A stretch of DNA of 64,000 bases from Pedobacter sp. AJM (GTDB lineage Bacteria > Bacteroidota > Bacteroidia > Sphingobacteriales > Sphingobacteriaceae). Made by a program: the position numbers and the translations under genes. This document shows, piece by piece, positions 8,933-18,016 of the stretch; position 1 is the first letter of the stretch; each line of letters opens with the position of its first letter. Location of the stretch: contig NZ_NHOT01000005.1 of assembly GCF_002197755.1 (NCBI RefSeq), positions 62,001 to 126,000 on the forward strand, written 5' to 3'. The notes under the pieces are model-generated. The model worked only from the letters and a program-made list of their open reading frames with translations, searched no databases and was not told the origin of the DNA.

Positions 8933-9691
8933 TTACACTTTTGGATGAACAGTAAAAATATTGTACTTATCAGCTAGTTTCCAAAGTTTTGCACCACCTT
9001 TAATACCATCTCTGTTTGTTACCAATGTAATGTTGCTGTCCAGTTTAAAATCAATCTGTTTTGAATTTCCGCCACCAATATAAAGCGCATCGTAATTAAA
9101 AACAGTTTTATAGATTTCGATGATTTTCTTTAAACGTTTGTTCCATCGTTCTGAACCAATGTCTTCAAAAGCCTTATTGCCGATGTAATCGTCGTAGTCT
9201 TCATCTTTGTTGATCGGGAAGTGTGCCAGTTCCAGGTGTGGTAGCAGTTCGCCGTCAAACAGCAATGCGGTTCCAAATCCGGTACCTACAGTAAACACAA
9301 TTTCAAAACCCTTGCCTTCTACCACGCCCAATCCCTGCTGATCAGCATCATTTACCAATCTTACCGGCTGATTTAAAGCATCAGCTACGCGTTGGGCCAG
9401 GTCTACATCTGCCCATTTATTTTTAGCCAGGTTTGGTGCGGTCTTCACCATCCCGTTCTTTACATATCCCGGAAATCCGATAGAAACGCGGTTATAAGTT
9501 TTAGGAATGGGTTTAATCAGATCCTGTATACCGGAAACAATATCTTTTGGTGTTGCACCTGCAGGCGTTTTACTTTTCATATATTCTGACAGCATATTTC
9601 CATCTTCGTCCAGTAAAACTGTTTTGATACTTGTTCCGCCGATGTCAATGGATAGGATATTGGTTTGTCCGACTTTTTTTTCTGCTGCCAT
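8933..9691 (-). CDS. ppgK: Polyphosphate glucokinase-like ROK kinase
   Basis: This 252-residue protein has the ROK/actin-like ATPase fold: DIGGTSIKTVLLD (residues 16-28), GFPGYVKNGMVKTAPNL, NDADQQGLG with the catalytic Asp, and a GTGFGTALLFDGELLPHLEL block. The order and spacing match actinobacterial PpgK enzymes, and like them it lacks the CxCGxxGC zinc site of most ROK sugar kinases. PpgK phosphorylates glucose with polyphosphate or ATP. Its place at the head of the gnd-zwf-pgl operon, 4 kb from ppk1-ppx, fits glucose 6-phosphate supply to the oxidative pentose phosphate pathway. Donor preference cannot be read from sequence; an ATP glucokinase is possible. Confidence 0.82.
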   Translation of the reverse strand: MAAEKKVGQTNILSIDIGGTSIKTVLLDEDGNMLSEYMKSKTPAGATPKDIVSGIQDLIKPIPKTYNRVSIGFPGYVKNGMVKTAPNLAKNKWADVDLAQRVADALNQPVRLVNDADQQGLGVVEGKGFEIVFTVGTGFGTALLFDGELLPHLELAHFPINKDEDYDDYIGNKAFEDIGSERWNKRLKKIIEIYKTVFNYDALYIGGGNSKQIDFKLDSNITLVTNRDGIKGGAKLWKLADKYNIFTVHPKV

Positions 9692-9813
9692 ATGAATGTT
9701 TTTATATAAACTGATTTCTGCAAATTAATAGAAACAATAAATATTAAACGAATAGAATGGCAACTAATTTAAAATAGTAAACTATATAATCTATATAATT
9801 AGTAGATTATTTA

Positions 9814-9821
9814 TATGTTTG
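9814..9821 (+). promoter_or_regulatory. -7 promoter element (TATGTTTG) of the hydroxylase gene
   Basis: TATGTTTG fits the Bacteroidota -7 consensus TAnnTTTG and ends 30 bp before the start codon at 9852. No TTTG was seen at the usual 19-bp spacing upstream; that stretch is a run of TATATAAT-like sequence. Confidence 0.45.
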
Positions 9822-9851
9822 CGGTATTGATATTCAAGAAATGTAATCATC

Positions 9852-11066
9852 ATGACTGTAAACTACCTCGCATTTGCCATTCCTGCTTTTTTTGTTTTTG
9901 TGTTCATTGAGTATAAAGTTGCGCAGCAAAGAAAGCGGAAAGCGGTATTTAAGTATGAAAGTTCCGTTGCTAATTTCAGTGTAGGTATCGCCGAGCGGTT
10001 ATTGAATTTATTTATTGCGGCCAGCTTTTACCAGGTATATGAATGGGTTTATCAGCATTATGCTTTATTTCAGATTCCTAATAAATGGTACGTATGGCTG
10101 CTTTTATTACTGGCTACAGATTTTGTCTGGTACTGGTATCACCGTTTAGGGCATGAAATTAACTTTCTCTGGGCTGCACATATTGTACATCATCAAAGTG
10201 AGGAATTTAATTTTACGGCTGCCGCCCGGATTACCACCATTCAGGCCATTTTCAGGAATGTTTTCTGGTGCGTCCTGCCACTGATTGGCTTTCAGCCGTC
10301 GATGATCATTACCATTCTGCTGGCACATGGTGCTTATTCCTTTTTCACCCATACACAACTCATCGGAAAGATCAGCTGGCTGGAAAAGGTGTTGATCACG
10401 CCCTCGCTCCATGGTGTTCACCATGCTTCTGATGAAAAATATCTGGATAAAAATTATGGTGATGTTTTTGTTTTCTGGGATAAGCTTTTTGGTACTTTTC
10501 AGCAGGAAGAAGAACCACCTCAATACGGATTAACGCACCCCATTAAAAGCTATAGTTTTCTGTGGCAGCATTTTCATTATTACCTCGAAATAGCAGCAGC
10601 TTACCGGCTGGCACATGGCTTTAAAGCAAAATGGAATGCCTTATTCGGAAGTCCGGCATTGATGGATCAAAACATCAGGCCGGTTCTGGAAGCCCGCTAT
10701 TTCCAGGATAAACAAAAGAAACGATCTACTTTTAAATTTAAAAAATACCTCAATATGCAGTTGGTTGCGGTGGTTGCCACTCTAACGCTTGCCACGATGT
10801 TTTTCCCTTATTTAAGTGCTCTAGACAAATGGGCTATCCTGGTCTTCGTTTTAATCACTTTAATCAATATTGGCGCTTTACTGGAACAGAGAAGATGGAT
10901 CTGTTACCTGGAGGCTTTCAGGTTAATAGGATTAGTTGCCTATATTTTTTATGTGCTCCAGATTTTTACCTGGGTCATTTTACCAATTATCCTGCTGGTT
11001 GTTTTAGAGAGAACTTATTCTTTAAGAAAACTTTACAATAAGTATATATTAAGTTATAATGGTTAA
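9852..11066 (+). CDS. Sterol desaturase / fatty acid hydroxylase family membrane protein
   Basis: This integral membrane di-iron protein has 404 residues. The eight-histidine motif set is complete: HRLGHE (H97, H101), HIVHH (~109-113) and HGVHH (~187-191), each next to hydrophobic segments. The pattern after the third motif (YGDVFVFWDKLFGTF) is shared with alkylglycerol monooxygenase-like bacterial members. The C-terminal ~110 residues add four or so further membrane segments. The substrate is a lipid, but whether it hydroxylates fatty acids, carotenoids or ether lipids cannot be told. It stands alone, divergent from the ppgK operon. Confidence 0.88.
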   Translation: MTVNYLAFAIPAFFVFVFIEYKVAQQRKRKAVFKYESSVANFSVGIAERLLNLFIAASFYQVYEWVYQHYALFQIPNKWYVWLLLLLATDFVWYWYHRLGHEINFLWAAHIVHHQSEEFNFTAAARITTIQAIFRNVFWCVLPLIGFQPSMIITILLAHGAYSFFTHTQLIGKISWLEKVLITPSLHGVHHASDEKYLDKNYGDVFVFWDKLFGTFQQEEEPPQYGLTHPIKSYSFLWQHFHYYLEIAAAYRLAHGFKAKWNALFGSPALMDQNIRPVLEARYFQDKQKKRSTFKFKKYLNMQLVAVVATLTLATMFFPYLSALDKWAILVFVLITLINIGALLEQRRWICYLEAFRLIGLVAYIFYVLQIFTWVILPIILLVVLERTYSLRKLYNKYILSYNG

Positions 11067-11542
11067 CTAAATTGGGTTTCTTTATGTTTCGATATTTTAT
11101 ATCATTAAAATGTTACTTAATATTGTTGAATTAATTTGAACTGGTAGATCATGCCTGTAAATTTCCAATAGTCTACAATTTAATCCTACAATTGTTCCTT
11201 AAAGATGTCTGTGCATCGATATTTTTTGTTTCTCTTCTGATTACCACCTTTCTTTTTTCTTACTGATCGATATTTTTTAAAGCAAAATTCCATTCGATTT
11301 CGGTAGTTATTGACAGTCAATGTTTGTAATTACTGTTATTCGTTATTACTTTCGTTTTACGTTAAAGATAATATTTCGAAATATAATGTAATCAAAATAA
11401 AACAATTCGAAATTAATCAAGATCTATTGGTATACCTTAATGTGCAGTTAACATATTTTTAACGTGAACAGGCTTACTTTGCTCCTGAATTGGGAAGGGG
11501 TAAATCGAATTAGATGATACTTACTAACCGAATATAACGAAT
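11067..11542 (+). promoter_or_regulatory. AT-rich leader upstream of susC
   Basis: These 476 bp contain no gene. A perfect 14-bp palindrome, ATATTTCGAAATAT (11371-11384), is the only clear symmetric site and could be an operator. TTACTTTG at 11474-11481 is a one-mismatch match to the -7 consensus and would give a ~60-nt leader for susC. No sigma/anti-sigma or hybrid two-component gene adjoins. Confidence 0.4.
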
Positions 11543-14500
11543 ATGATTAAAAAATTTACTCAAAAATTTTACCTGCCGCAATGTCTTGCACATTTTAAGG
11601 AATGTAATCCGAATAATGGTCTCAAATTCGAAAAAAAGAGGAACCGCTTTCATTCAGGATGTAGACTGTTTGCTGCTATCATGGTTTTACAACTGATCTG
11701 CTTTAGCCATGCGTCTGCTCAAATTAACCCTGCCAACATCATTGTAAAAGGAACGGTTCTGGATGATGAGGACGGACAGATTCTAATAGGTACTACCATA
11801 ACGGATGATAACAGAAAGGTTTTAGGGGTGACCAATGAAAAAGGAAACTACGTTATTAATGTTGCTAAAGGCACCAAGGTAGTCTATAACATGGTCGGTT
11901 ACACCGCTGTCAGCCGCGTTTTTAACAACAACGAAAATAATGTAGTCATCCGTTTAGCTTCTTCAGCAAGTAACCTGAATGAAGTGGTGGTTACAGCCTT
12001 AGGGATCAAACGTGATGAAAAGGCATTGGGTTACTCGGTTACGCAGGTGGATAGTACTTCCTTGACAAATGCCGTTTCCAGCAACTGGACAGAATCACTC
12101 TCTGGAAAAGTAGCTGGTTTAAATTTGGTGCGTAACAGTGGTCCGGCAGCTTCTAATAAAATTATTTTACGTGGTGAAAATAACCTTACCGGAGATAATG
12201 AAGCGTTAATTGTAATTGATGGGGTAGTAGCCAGCAGTTCTGCAAGGCGTACAGCAGGTTCATCAGGAGGTGTTTATGGAACATCAGGTGATGTGATGCC
12301 GGCCGATTTTGGTTCGGCACTCAATGACCTTAATCCTGATGATATTGAAAGCGTTACCGTTTTGAAAGGTCCGGGCGCTTCGGCATTATACGGGCAGCGT
12401 GGTGCAAATGGTGCCATCATTATCACCACCAAATCAGGCAGGGCCAATAAGAAGTTGAACATTACCTTTACGTCAAATAGTACCTGGGAGCAGGTGAATA
12501 ACAGCCCTGCAGCGCAAAATCAGCTTGGTCAGGGTCAGTTTGGTGTACCTTACTTTTCTTACGGTGCAACAGAAGATGGGCCAAGCACCAATGGAACCAG
12601 TTCAAGCTGGGGTGCACCATTTGGCACAGGCGCCAGTTTTTACCAATATGACCCGGCTACCAAGACCCGGGGCACCACCCGCACACCATGGATGGCCTAT
12701 CAAAACCCGGTAGATGCCTTTTTTCAAACGGGTTTTGAGTCGTTGAATTCCCTGAGCCTGGATGGATCATATAAAGGTGTAGGGATGAGGTTCTCCGCCA
12801 GCCATGGCAACAATGAGTGGATTGTACCCAACACCGGACTGGATCGGACTTCAGTTTCGTATTCGGCCAGTACGGATGTCAATAAAAAATTTAGTGTATC
12901 CTTTAAAGCCGCTTATAACAACAGGCACAGTGATAATCTGCCCGCAACCGGTTATGGAAACCAGTCATTGATGTATTGGTTTATGTTTGCCCAACCCAAC
13001 GTGAATACAGATTGGTACAGGGATTACTGGGCACCCGGGAAGGAAAATGTACAATTTGTAAATATTACCACGACCAATCCTGAAAGTCCTTATGCCATCT
13101 CCGAGCAATATATCAACAAGCAGCGGAGAAACGGAATTTTGAGTAATATTCAGGCTACTTATAAGATTTCAAAAGAATTGAGTTTATTATTAAGGGGTTC
13201 AATTGATTACAATAAAGATATCCGCGAAACGCAACGCCCCTGGGATGCGGCCGGAAATAAGTTTGCCCAGGGATCTTACCGCGTACAGGACATTAACTCC
13301 TATGAAACCAATTTTGACTTCCTGTTGCGGTATGATAAAAAAATCAGTAACAATCTGCACCTGAATGCCAATGCAGGTGGCAGCCAGATGCGTAATGAAT
13401 ATAAAAAATCTGAACTGCGTGCAGATGGATTGGTTGTGCCGGGAATTTACCAACTGGATAACAATTTGAGCCCGCTGGTTTCTGTACCCGATACAGCAAA
13501 ATACAGGATAAACAGTTTTTATGCAGCATTATCTTTCAGTTTCAAAAATTACCTGTATTTAGATTTGACAGGCCGTCAGGATTGGAGCAGTACTTTAGCT
13601 ACGCCATCCAGAACAGATAACGTGGGTTTTTTCTATCCATCGGCCAGTACCTCATTAATCGTGTCCGATTTGTTATCTCTTCCCAAAGTGATCAGCTTCT
13701 TTAAATTAAGGGCATCGGTTTCTCAGGTGGGAAGTGGTGGGACTACACCATATCGTACGGCTTATAATTATGGTCTGGCTTCAAATGGTATATATCCCGA
13801 TAATGCCATGACCAACCCCAATGTGTTGCCGAATCCGAATTTGAAACCACTGAAAACAAACACTATTGAAGTGGGTACAGAATTACGCTTATTTAAAAAC
13901 CGACTTAATTTTGATTTTGCCACTTATCTGGGCAATACCAAAAACCAGATTTTAAACCGGATTATCGACAGGTCTACAGGTTATAATGTGGCCGTTTTCA
14001 ATGTCGGCCGCGTGCAGAATAAGGGAATTGAAATTGCGGTAAATGGTACACCTGTTCAAACCAAGAAATTTAAATGGGAACTTACCGGAACGTTTACAGC
14101 TAACCGAAACCGGATTGAAGAACTGGCTGATAGTTCAGTAGTGCTGCGCACAGGTGCATTAGGCGGCGGACAAATCGTTGCAAATGTAGGCGGCAGCATG
14201 GGTGATTTATACGGACGAGGCTACATGAGATCGCCGGATGGACAAATTATTTATGATTCTGCTACAGGTAATGCCAAAATCAGTACTTCTGATCTCATTT
14301 ACCTGGGAAATACCATGCCTAAATTCAGGTTTAGTTTTGGCTCTACCTTTACTTATGATCATTTCAGTATCAATGGTTTGTTTGATGCTCAGTTAGGCGC
14401 AGTAGCCCACTCTTTAACATTTTCACGAATGGCTTCCCTGGGGAAATTAGACCTTACCTTACCCGGACGTTATAATGGCGTTGTGGGTGATGGGGTAGTG

Positions 14501-14854
14501 CAAAATGCAGATGGTACTTACCGCAAGAATGATGTGGTGGCCACCAATCTGGAAAGTTTCTATACCTCACTTTATGGTTCAGATCAGGCCGAAGGCAGTG
14601 TATTCAGAACCGACTACCTGAAATTCAGGGAAGCAAATATCACCTATGCCTTTGGTCCGGCTTTCTTAAAAAGAATCGGTTTTACCAGACTTACCATTGG
14701 TGCTTACGGCAGAAATTTATTTATATGGTCGCCATGGCCGGCATTTGACCCGGAATTCGGCACATTATCCGGTAGCGACATTGTGCAGGGCTTTGAAACA
14801 GGTCAGTTGCCTTCTACCAGAAGTTATGGTGTACGTTTAGTGGTGGGTTTATAA
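11543..14854 (+). CDS. SusC/RagA family TonB-linked outer membrane protein
   Basis: This 1103-residue outer membrane transporter partners with the SusD protein that follows by 11 bp. A basic N-terminal stretch of ~40 residues precedes the hydrophobic signal LFAAIMVLQLICFSHASA (42-59). Then come a carboxypeptidase-regulatory-like domain (VKGTVLDDEDGQILIGTTI), the TonB box and plug (NEVVVTALGIKRDEKALGYS), the plug motif VLKGPGASALYGQRGANGAI, and a long beta-barrel ending RLVVGL. The long start was kept because a start at the internal Met47 would leave an uncharged, too short signal. SusC transporters pull oligomers into the periplasm using TonB energy. Neighbouring hydrolases suggest a phosphoester-containing ligand. 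Confidence 0.96.
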   Translation: MIKKFTQKFYLPQCLAHFKECNPNNGLKFEKKRNRFHSGCRLFAAIMVLQLICFSHASAQINPANIIVKGTVLDDEDGQILIGTTITDDNRKVLGVTNEKGNYVINVAKGTKVVYNMVGYTAVSRVFNNNENNVVIRLASSASNLNEVVVTALGIKRDEKALGYSVTQVDSTSLTNAVSSNWTESLSGKVAGLNLVRNSGPAASNKIILRGENNLTGDNEALIVIDGVVASSSARRTAGSSGGVYGTSGDVMPADFGSALNDLNPDDIESVTVLKGPGASALYGQRGANGAIIITTKSGRANKKLNITFTSNSTWEQVNNSPAAQNQLGQGQFGVPYFSYGATEDGPSTNGTSSSWGAPFGTGASFYQYDPATKTRGTTRTPWMAYQNPVDAFFQTGFESLNSLSLDGSYKGVGMRFSASHGNNEWIVPNTGLDRTSVSYSASTDVNKKFSVSFKAAYNNRHSDNLPATGYGNQSLMYWFMFAQPNVNTDWYRDYWAPGKENVQFVNITTTNPESPYAISEQYINKQRRNGILSNIQATYKISKELSLLLRGSIDYNKDIRETQRPWDAAGNKFAQGSYRVQDINSYETNFDFLLRYDKKISNNLHLNANAGGSQMRNEYKKSELRADGLVVPGIYQLDNNLSPLVSVPDTAKYRINSFYAALSFSFKNYLYLDLTGRQDWSSTLATPSRTDNVGFFYPSASTSLIVSDLLSLPKVISFFKLRASVSQVGSGGTTPYRTAYNYGLASNGIYPDNAMTNPNVLPNPNLKPLKTNTIEVGTELRLFKNRLNFDFATYLGNTKNQILNRIIDRSTGYNVAVFNVGRVQNKGIEIAVNGTPVQTKKFKWELTGTFTANRNRIEELADSSVVLRTGALGGGQIVANVGGSMGDLYGRGYMRSPDGQIIYDSATGNAKISTSDLIYLGNTMPKFRFSFGSTFTYDHFSINGLFDAQLGAVAHSLTFSRMASLGKLDLTLPGRYNGVVGDGVVQNADGTYRKNDVVATNLESFYTSLYGSDQAEGSVFRTDYLKFREANITYAFGPAFLKRIGFTRLTIGAYGRNLFIWSPWPAFDPEFGTLSGSDIVQGFETGQLPSTRSYGVRLVVGL

Positions 14855-14865
14855 AATTATAGATA

Positions 14866-16434
14866 ATGAAGACAAAAAATAAAATAACCAGTTATATATT
14901 ATTATCAGCACTCTGTTTATCAGCCCTTTCCTGCAAGAAAGATTTTAATGAGGTCAATACCGATCCGATCGGTCGTACCAATACTACAGCAGGGCAGTTA
15001 CTGGCGCCCGCGCTCGTTAATGTATTATCAACCAATATGGTGCGTAACCGGAATTTCAACAATGAGTTGATGCAGGTTACGGTCGATATCAGTGATGCAG
15101 AAGGAAAAGTTTTCAGGTATGATGTTCGCCGGAACTGGGCAGATTACACCTGGAACAATTGGTATCTGGAATTAACCAACCTGAGGGATATTTATACCAT
15201 TGCAAACCGTCCGGAATCTCTGAATGCATCCTATAAAGGGATATCTTTAATCACACAGGCCTGGGTTTTCCAGCTGTTGACAGATGTTTATGGTGATGTG
15301 CCTTATTCTGAAGCCAATAAGGGTAAAGAAGGCATAATAGAACCTGCTTTTGATAAACAAAAAGACATTTACCTGGATTTGTTAGATAAATTGGAAGAGG
15401 CCAATAAGCTGTTAGCCACAGGCACAACGATTTCAGCCAATGCAGATCCGGTTTATCAGGGCGATATCAATAAATGGCGCAGATTTGGCAACTCACTTTA
15501 CTTAAGGTTACTGCTTCGCATTTCAGGAAAGTCTGATGTAAGTGCCCGGGTAATTGCTAAAATCAAGGAAATTGCAGATACCAATAAGGCCAATTATCCG
15601 GTTATGGAAAATAATAGCCATACGGCCAAAATTCTATGGAATGGAACCAATAGCAGTACAGCCGTTTATTCTTCTCCATTTATGATCAATGTAAGGGCCG
15701 TCGATTTCAGAACACCGGCCATTACCGATTTTTTCCTGAGCAACCTGAGTGCTTGGGCCGATCCGCGCATTAATCCCCAACTGGGTAAAAATAATGTAAG
15801 CAGGTTTGGAATTGCACCCGGACCAGATGGATATGTGGGCGTACCCAGTGGGTATGATGCAGGTAATTCAATCAAAAAACAATCTTATTTTTATTCTGAT
15901 GCCACCAATGCTCCATATACTTTACAAACGGACCGCTATACGGGAATCATTATGAATTGTGCCGAGGTTGATTTTATTTTAGCCGAAGCAGCAGCAAAAG
16001 GCTGGATTAGCGGCACGGGTGAAGCCTATTATTTAAAAGGAATAGCTGATGCCGTAAATTACTGGATGCCTGAAAGATTTACCAGTGCGAGCAGTCCGGA
16101 GGTGATCAGTTATGTTAATGCTGCCGATATTGCCTGGAGCAATGCTCTGCCATTGGAAAATCAGGTGCGCAACGCACCAAGTAAGATGCAGTTGATCCAC
16201 ATTCAGAAATATTATGCCCTGTTTATGGTTGATTTTCAGCAATGGCTGGAATACCGCAGAACCAAACATCCTTTTTTACAGGTGGGTACAGGTCTGGCCA
16301 ACGGTGGAAAAATGCCGGCAAGGTTAAATTATCCACTGGTAACACAATCTACCAATCCAACTTCTTATCGAAATGCCGTTGCCGCTCAGGGCGTTGATGA
16401 TATCAATACACTCGTTTGGTGGCAAAAACCCTAA
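14866..16434 (+). CDS. SusD/RagB family nutrient-binding lipoprotein
   Basis: The 522-residue surface lipoprotein has a signal ending LSALSC with the lipid-bearing Cys at residue 23, followed directly by KKDFNEVNTDP, a common opening in SusD-like proteins. Helical TPR-type segments follow, and DFILAEAAAKGW and ADFQQWLEYRRT-like helices near the C-terminus are typical of the SusD-like_2 branch. It caps the SusC barrel and binds the ligand. Its order, SusC then SusD with 11 bp between, is standard. Confidence 0.95.
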   Translation: MKTKNKITSYILLSALCLSALSCKKDFNEVNTDPIGRTNTTAGQLLAPALVNVLSTNMVRNRNFNNELMQVTVDISDAEGKVFRYDVRRNWADYTWNNWYLELTNLRDIYTIANRPESLNASYKGISLITQAWVFQLLTDVYGDVPYSEANKGKEGIIEPAFDKQKDIYLDLLDKLEEANKLLATGTTISANADPVYQGDINKWRRFGNSLYLRLLLRISGKSDVSARVIAKIKEIADTNKANYPVMENNSHTAKILWNGTNSSTAVYSSPFMINVRAVDFRTPAITDFFLSNLSAWADPRINPQLGKNNVSRFGIAPGPDGYVGVPSGYDAGNSIKKQSYFYSDATNAPYTLQTDRYTGIIMNCAEVDFILAEAAAKGWISGTGEAYYLKGIADAVNYWMPERFTSASSPEVISYVNAADIAWSNALPLENQVRNAPSKMQLIHIQKYYALFMVDFQQWLEYRRTKHPFLQVGTGLANGGKMPARLNYPLVTQSTNPTSYRNAVAAQGVDDINTLVWWQKP

Positions 16435-16447
16435 TCCTTAAAATAAG

Positions 16448-17956
16448 ATGAAAAAAATAATATATTACATGACTGCGCTTCTTCTTTTGGGGAGCACTTT
16501 CATGAGCTGCAAGCGCGACAGTGATTATGTATCAGTGAATCCAAGTCCCTTTATTGCGAACTTTGATTTACGCAAACTTTATAAGAATACAGAAATACAA
16601 TTAAATACCACCAACTTATCGGGTGCAAGCAGCATCAGGGGTGTGGTCATTTCCGATCAGGCCAGCGGAAATATTCCTGCAGGATTATTGATTGTTCAAA
16701 ATAGCCGGATTACCGGAAGTGGTATTGATTCTTTAAGGGGAATCGCCATTAATATTGGTACAGCCTCTGCAAATTATGTTCCTGGTGATTCGGTTCATGT
16801 TAAAATAGACGGAAGCACCATGAAAAGGGTTGATGGGATTTTGCAGCTTACCGGCGTTAATGCAGGTGAAATTAAAAAAATCTCCTCAGGCAGAAATGTA
16901 AGAACGCAGGCAGTGAATACTGCCATACTGATCAGCCGTCCTGATTTTTACGAAAGCACGCTGATCACGATCAGCAAAGGTGTAACAGCACCCGAGCCGG
17001 TTACCGGTGATACCTTTTCAGGAAACAAAGTGATTAATGATGGTTTTGGAAAAGCGACCATTCATACCGAAGCTACTGCTCAGCTGGCTAAATCTGCCAT
17101 GGTTCCTTTTGCTGATTTTACCGGAATTGTTTTCAGAAATTCAGACGGTTTGCAGTTATGGCCAAGAACTTTAGAAGATATTTACGAACTGGATGTCATC
17201 AAAGTATCGCCATTGGTAGTGACCGGATACCTGACGGATCCCGATGGATCTGATGCCAACAATGAATATATACAGTTTAAAGCCACCAGGGATATAAATT
17301 TTGCCGTTACGCCGATGTCAATTGTAACGTCTAATAATGCCGGGATTACGGCTGCCCCAACCTTAGGATGGGCAATGGGCGGCGTGCGGACGTATAAGTT
17401 TAACATCACCACCGGTTCAGTTAAAAAGGGACAGTTTTGTTACGTTGGCGGAAGCAATAAGAAAATTTGGGGCTCCGCATCAACTGACATCAGCAATGCT
17501 GTCTGGATTGCCGCCAAAGCCTATTCTACATTAAACGGAGATGATTTTGGTACAGCTACCACTAATTTACTGGCAAACAGTGGTAACGTTGCAGGTATTG
17601 CTGTGTTTGATGGCACAACGGTAAGTGCAAGTTCGGTTCCATTAGATGTGGTCATGTTTGGTGGAGGTGGCAGCGTCTATACAGCCGGACCACCCGAGGT
17701 AGGTTACCGCATCACCAATACCGATAAATACAGTGTCATCCAGAATAGAAAACGTGTTAACTTTTACGGCGGTGGTACCAACACCAGTAAGTATGCATTT
17801 CCGGCTACCAGTAACTTTACCATGCTTGGTGGTATTTATGATGCCACAACCGGCTTATGGAGCACCGGAAGAGTAGCCAAAAATGTCGAACTAAAGTCGA
17901 CCTCACAACTTTCAGAAATTCAACAGGCCACTGGTTTTACAGTTATCGTTAATTAA
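16448..17956 (+). CDS. DUF5689 domain-containing surface lipoprotein
   Basis: The protein has 502 residues with a lipobox (FMSC, Cys21). The N-terminal ~200 residues (SIRGVVISDQASGNIPAGLLIVQNS, then VHVKIDGSTMKRVDGILQLTG) are a beta-rich OB-like domain characteristic of DUF5689, which is almost always found directly after SusC/SusD in Bacteroidota. The C-terminal half is Thr/Ser/Gly-rich and beta-rich. It probably acts as an accessory surface glycan- or ligand-binding protein, inferred from position. It lies 13 bp after susD. Confidence 0.85.
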   Translation: MKKIIYYMTALLLLGSTFMSCKRDSDYVSVNPSPFIANFDLRKLYKNTEIQLNTTNLSGASSIRGVVISDQASGNIPAGLLIVQNSRITGSGIDSLRGIAINIGTASANYVPGDSVHVKIDGSTMKRVDGILQLTGVNAGEIKKISSGRNVRTQAVNTAILISRPDFYESTLITISKGVTAPEPVTGDTFSGNKVINDGFGKATIHTEATAQLAKSAMVPFADFTGIVFRNSDGLQLWPRTLEDIYELDVIKVSPLVVTGYLTDPDGSDANNEYIQFKATRDINFAVTPMSIVTSNNAGITAAPTLGWAMGGVRTYKFNITTGSVKKGQFCYVGGSNKKIWGSASTDISNAVWIAAKAYSTLNGDDFGTATTNLLANSGNVAGIAVFDGTTVSASSVPLDVVMFGGGGSVYTAGPPEVGYRITNTDKYSVIQNRKRVNFYGGGTNTSKYAFPATSNFTMLGGIYDATTGLWSTGRVAKNVELKSTSQLSEIQQATGFTVIVN

Positions 17957-18016
17957 TATATTCAATCAAGCCATTCGTTATTGGTGGCTTGGTTGATGAA
18001 TTTAAATCCTCCTATT

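Noticed and set aside
10146..10523. 125-codon minus-strand frame
   Set aside because: It is antisense to the conserved His motifs of the fatty acid hydroxylase family gene.
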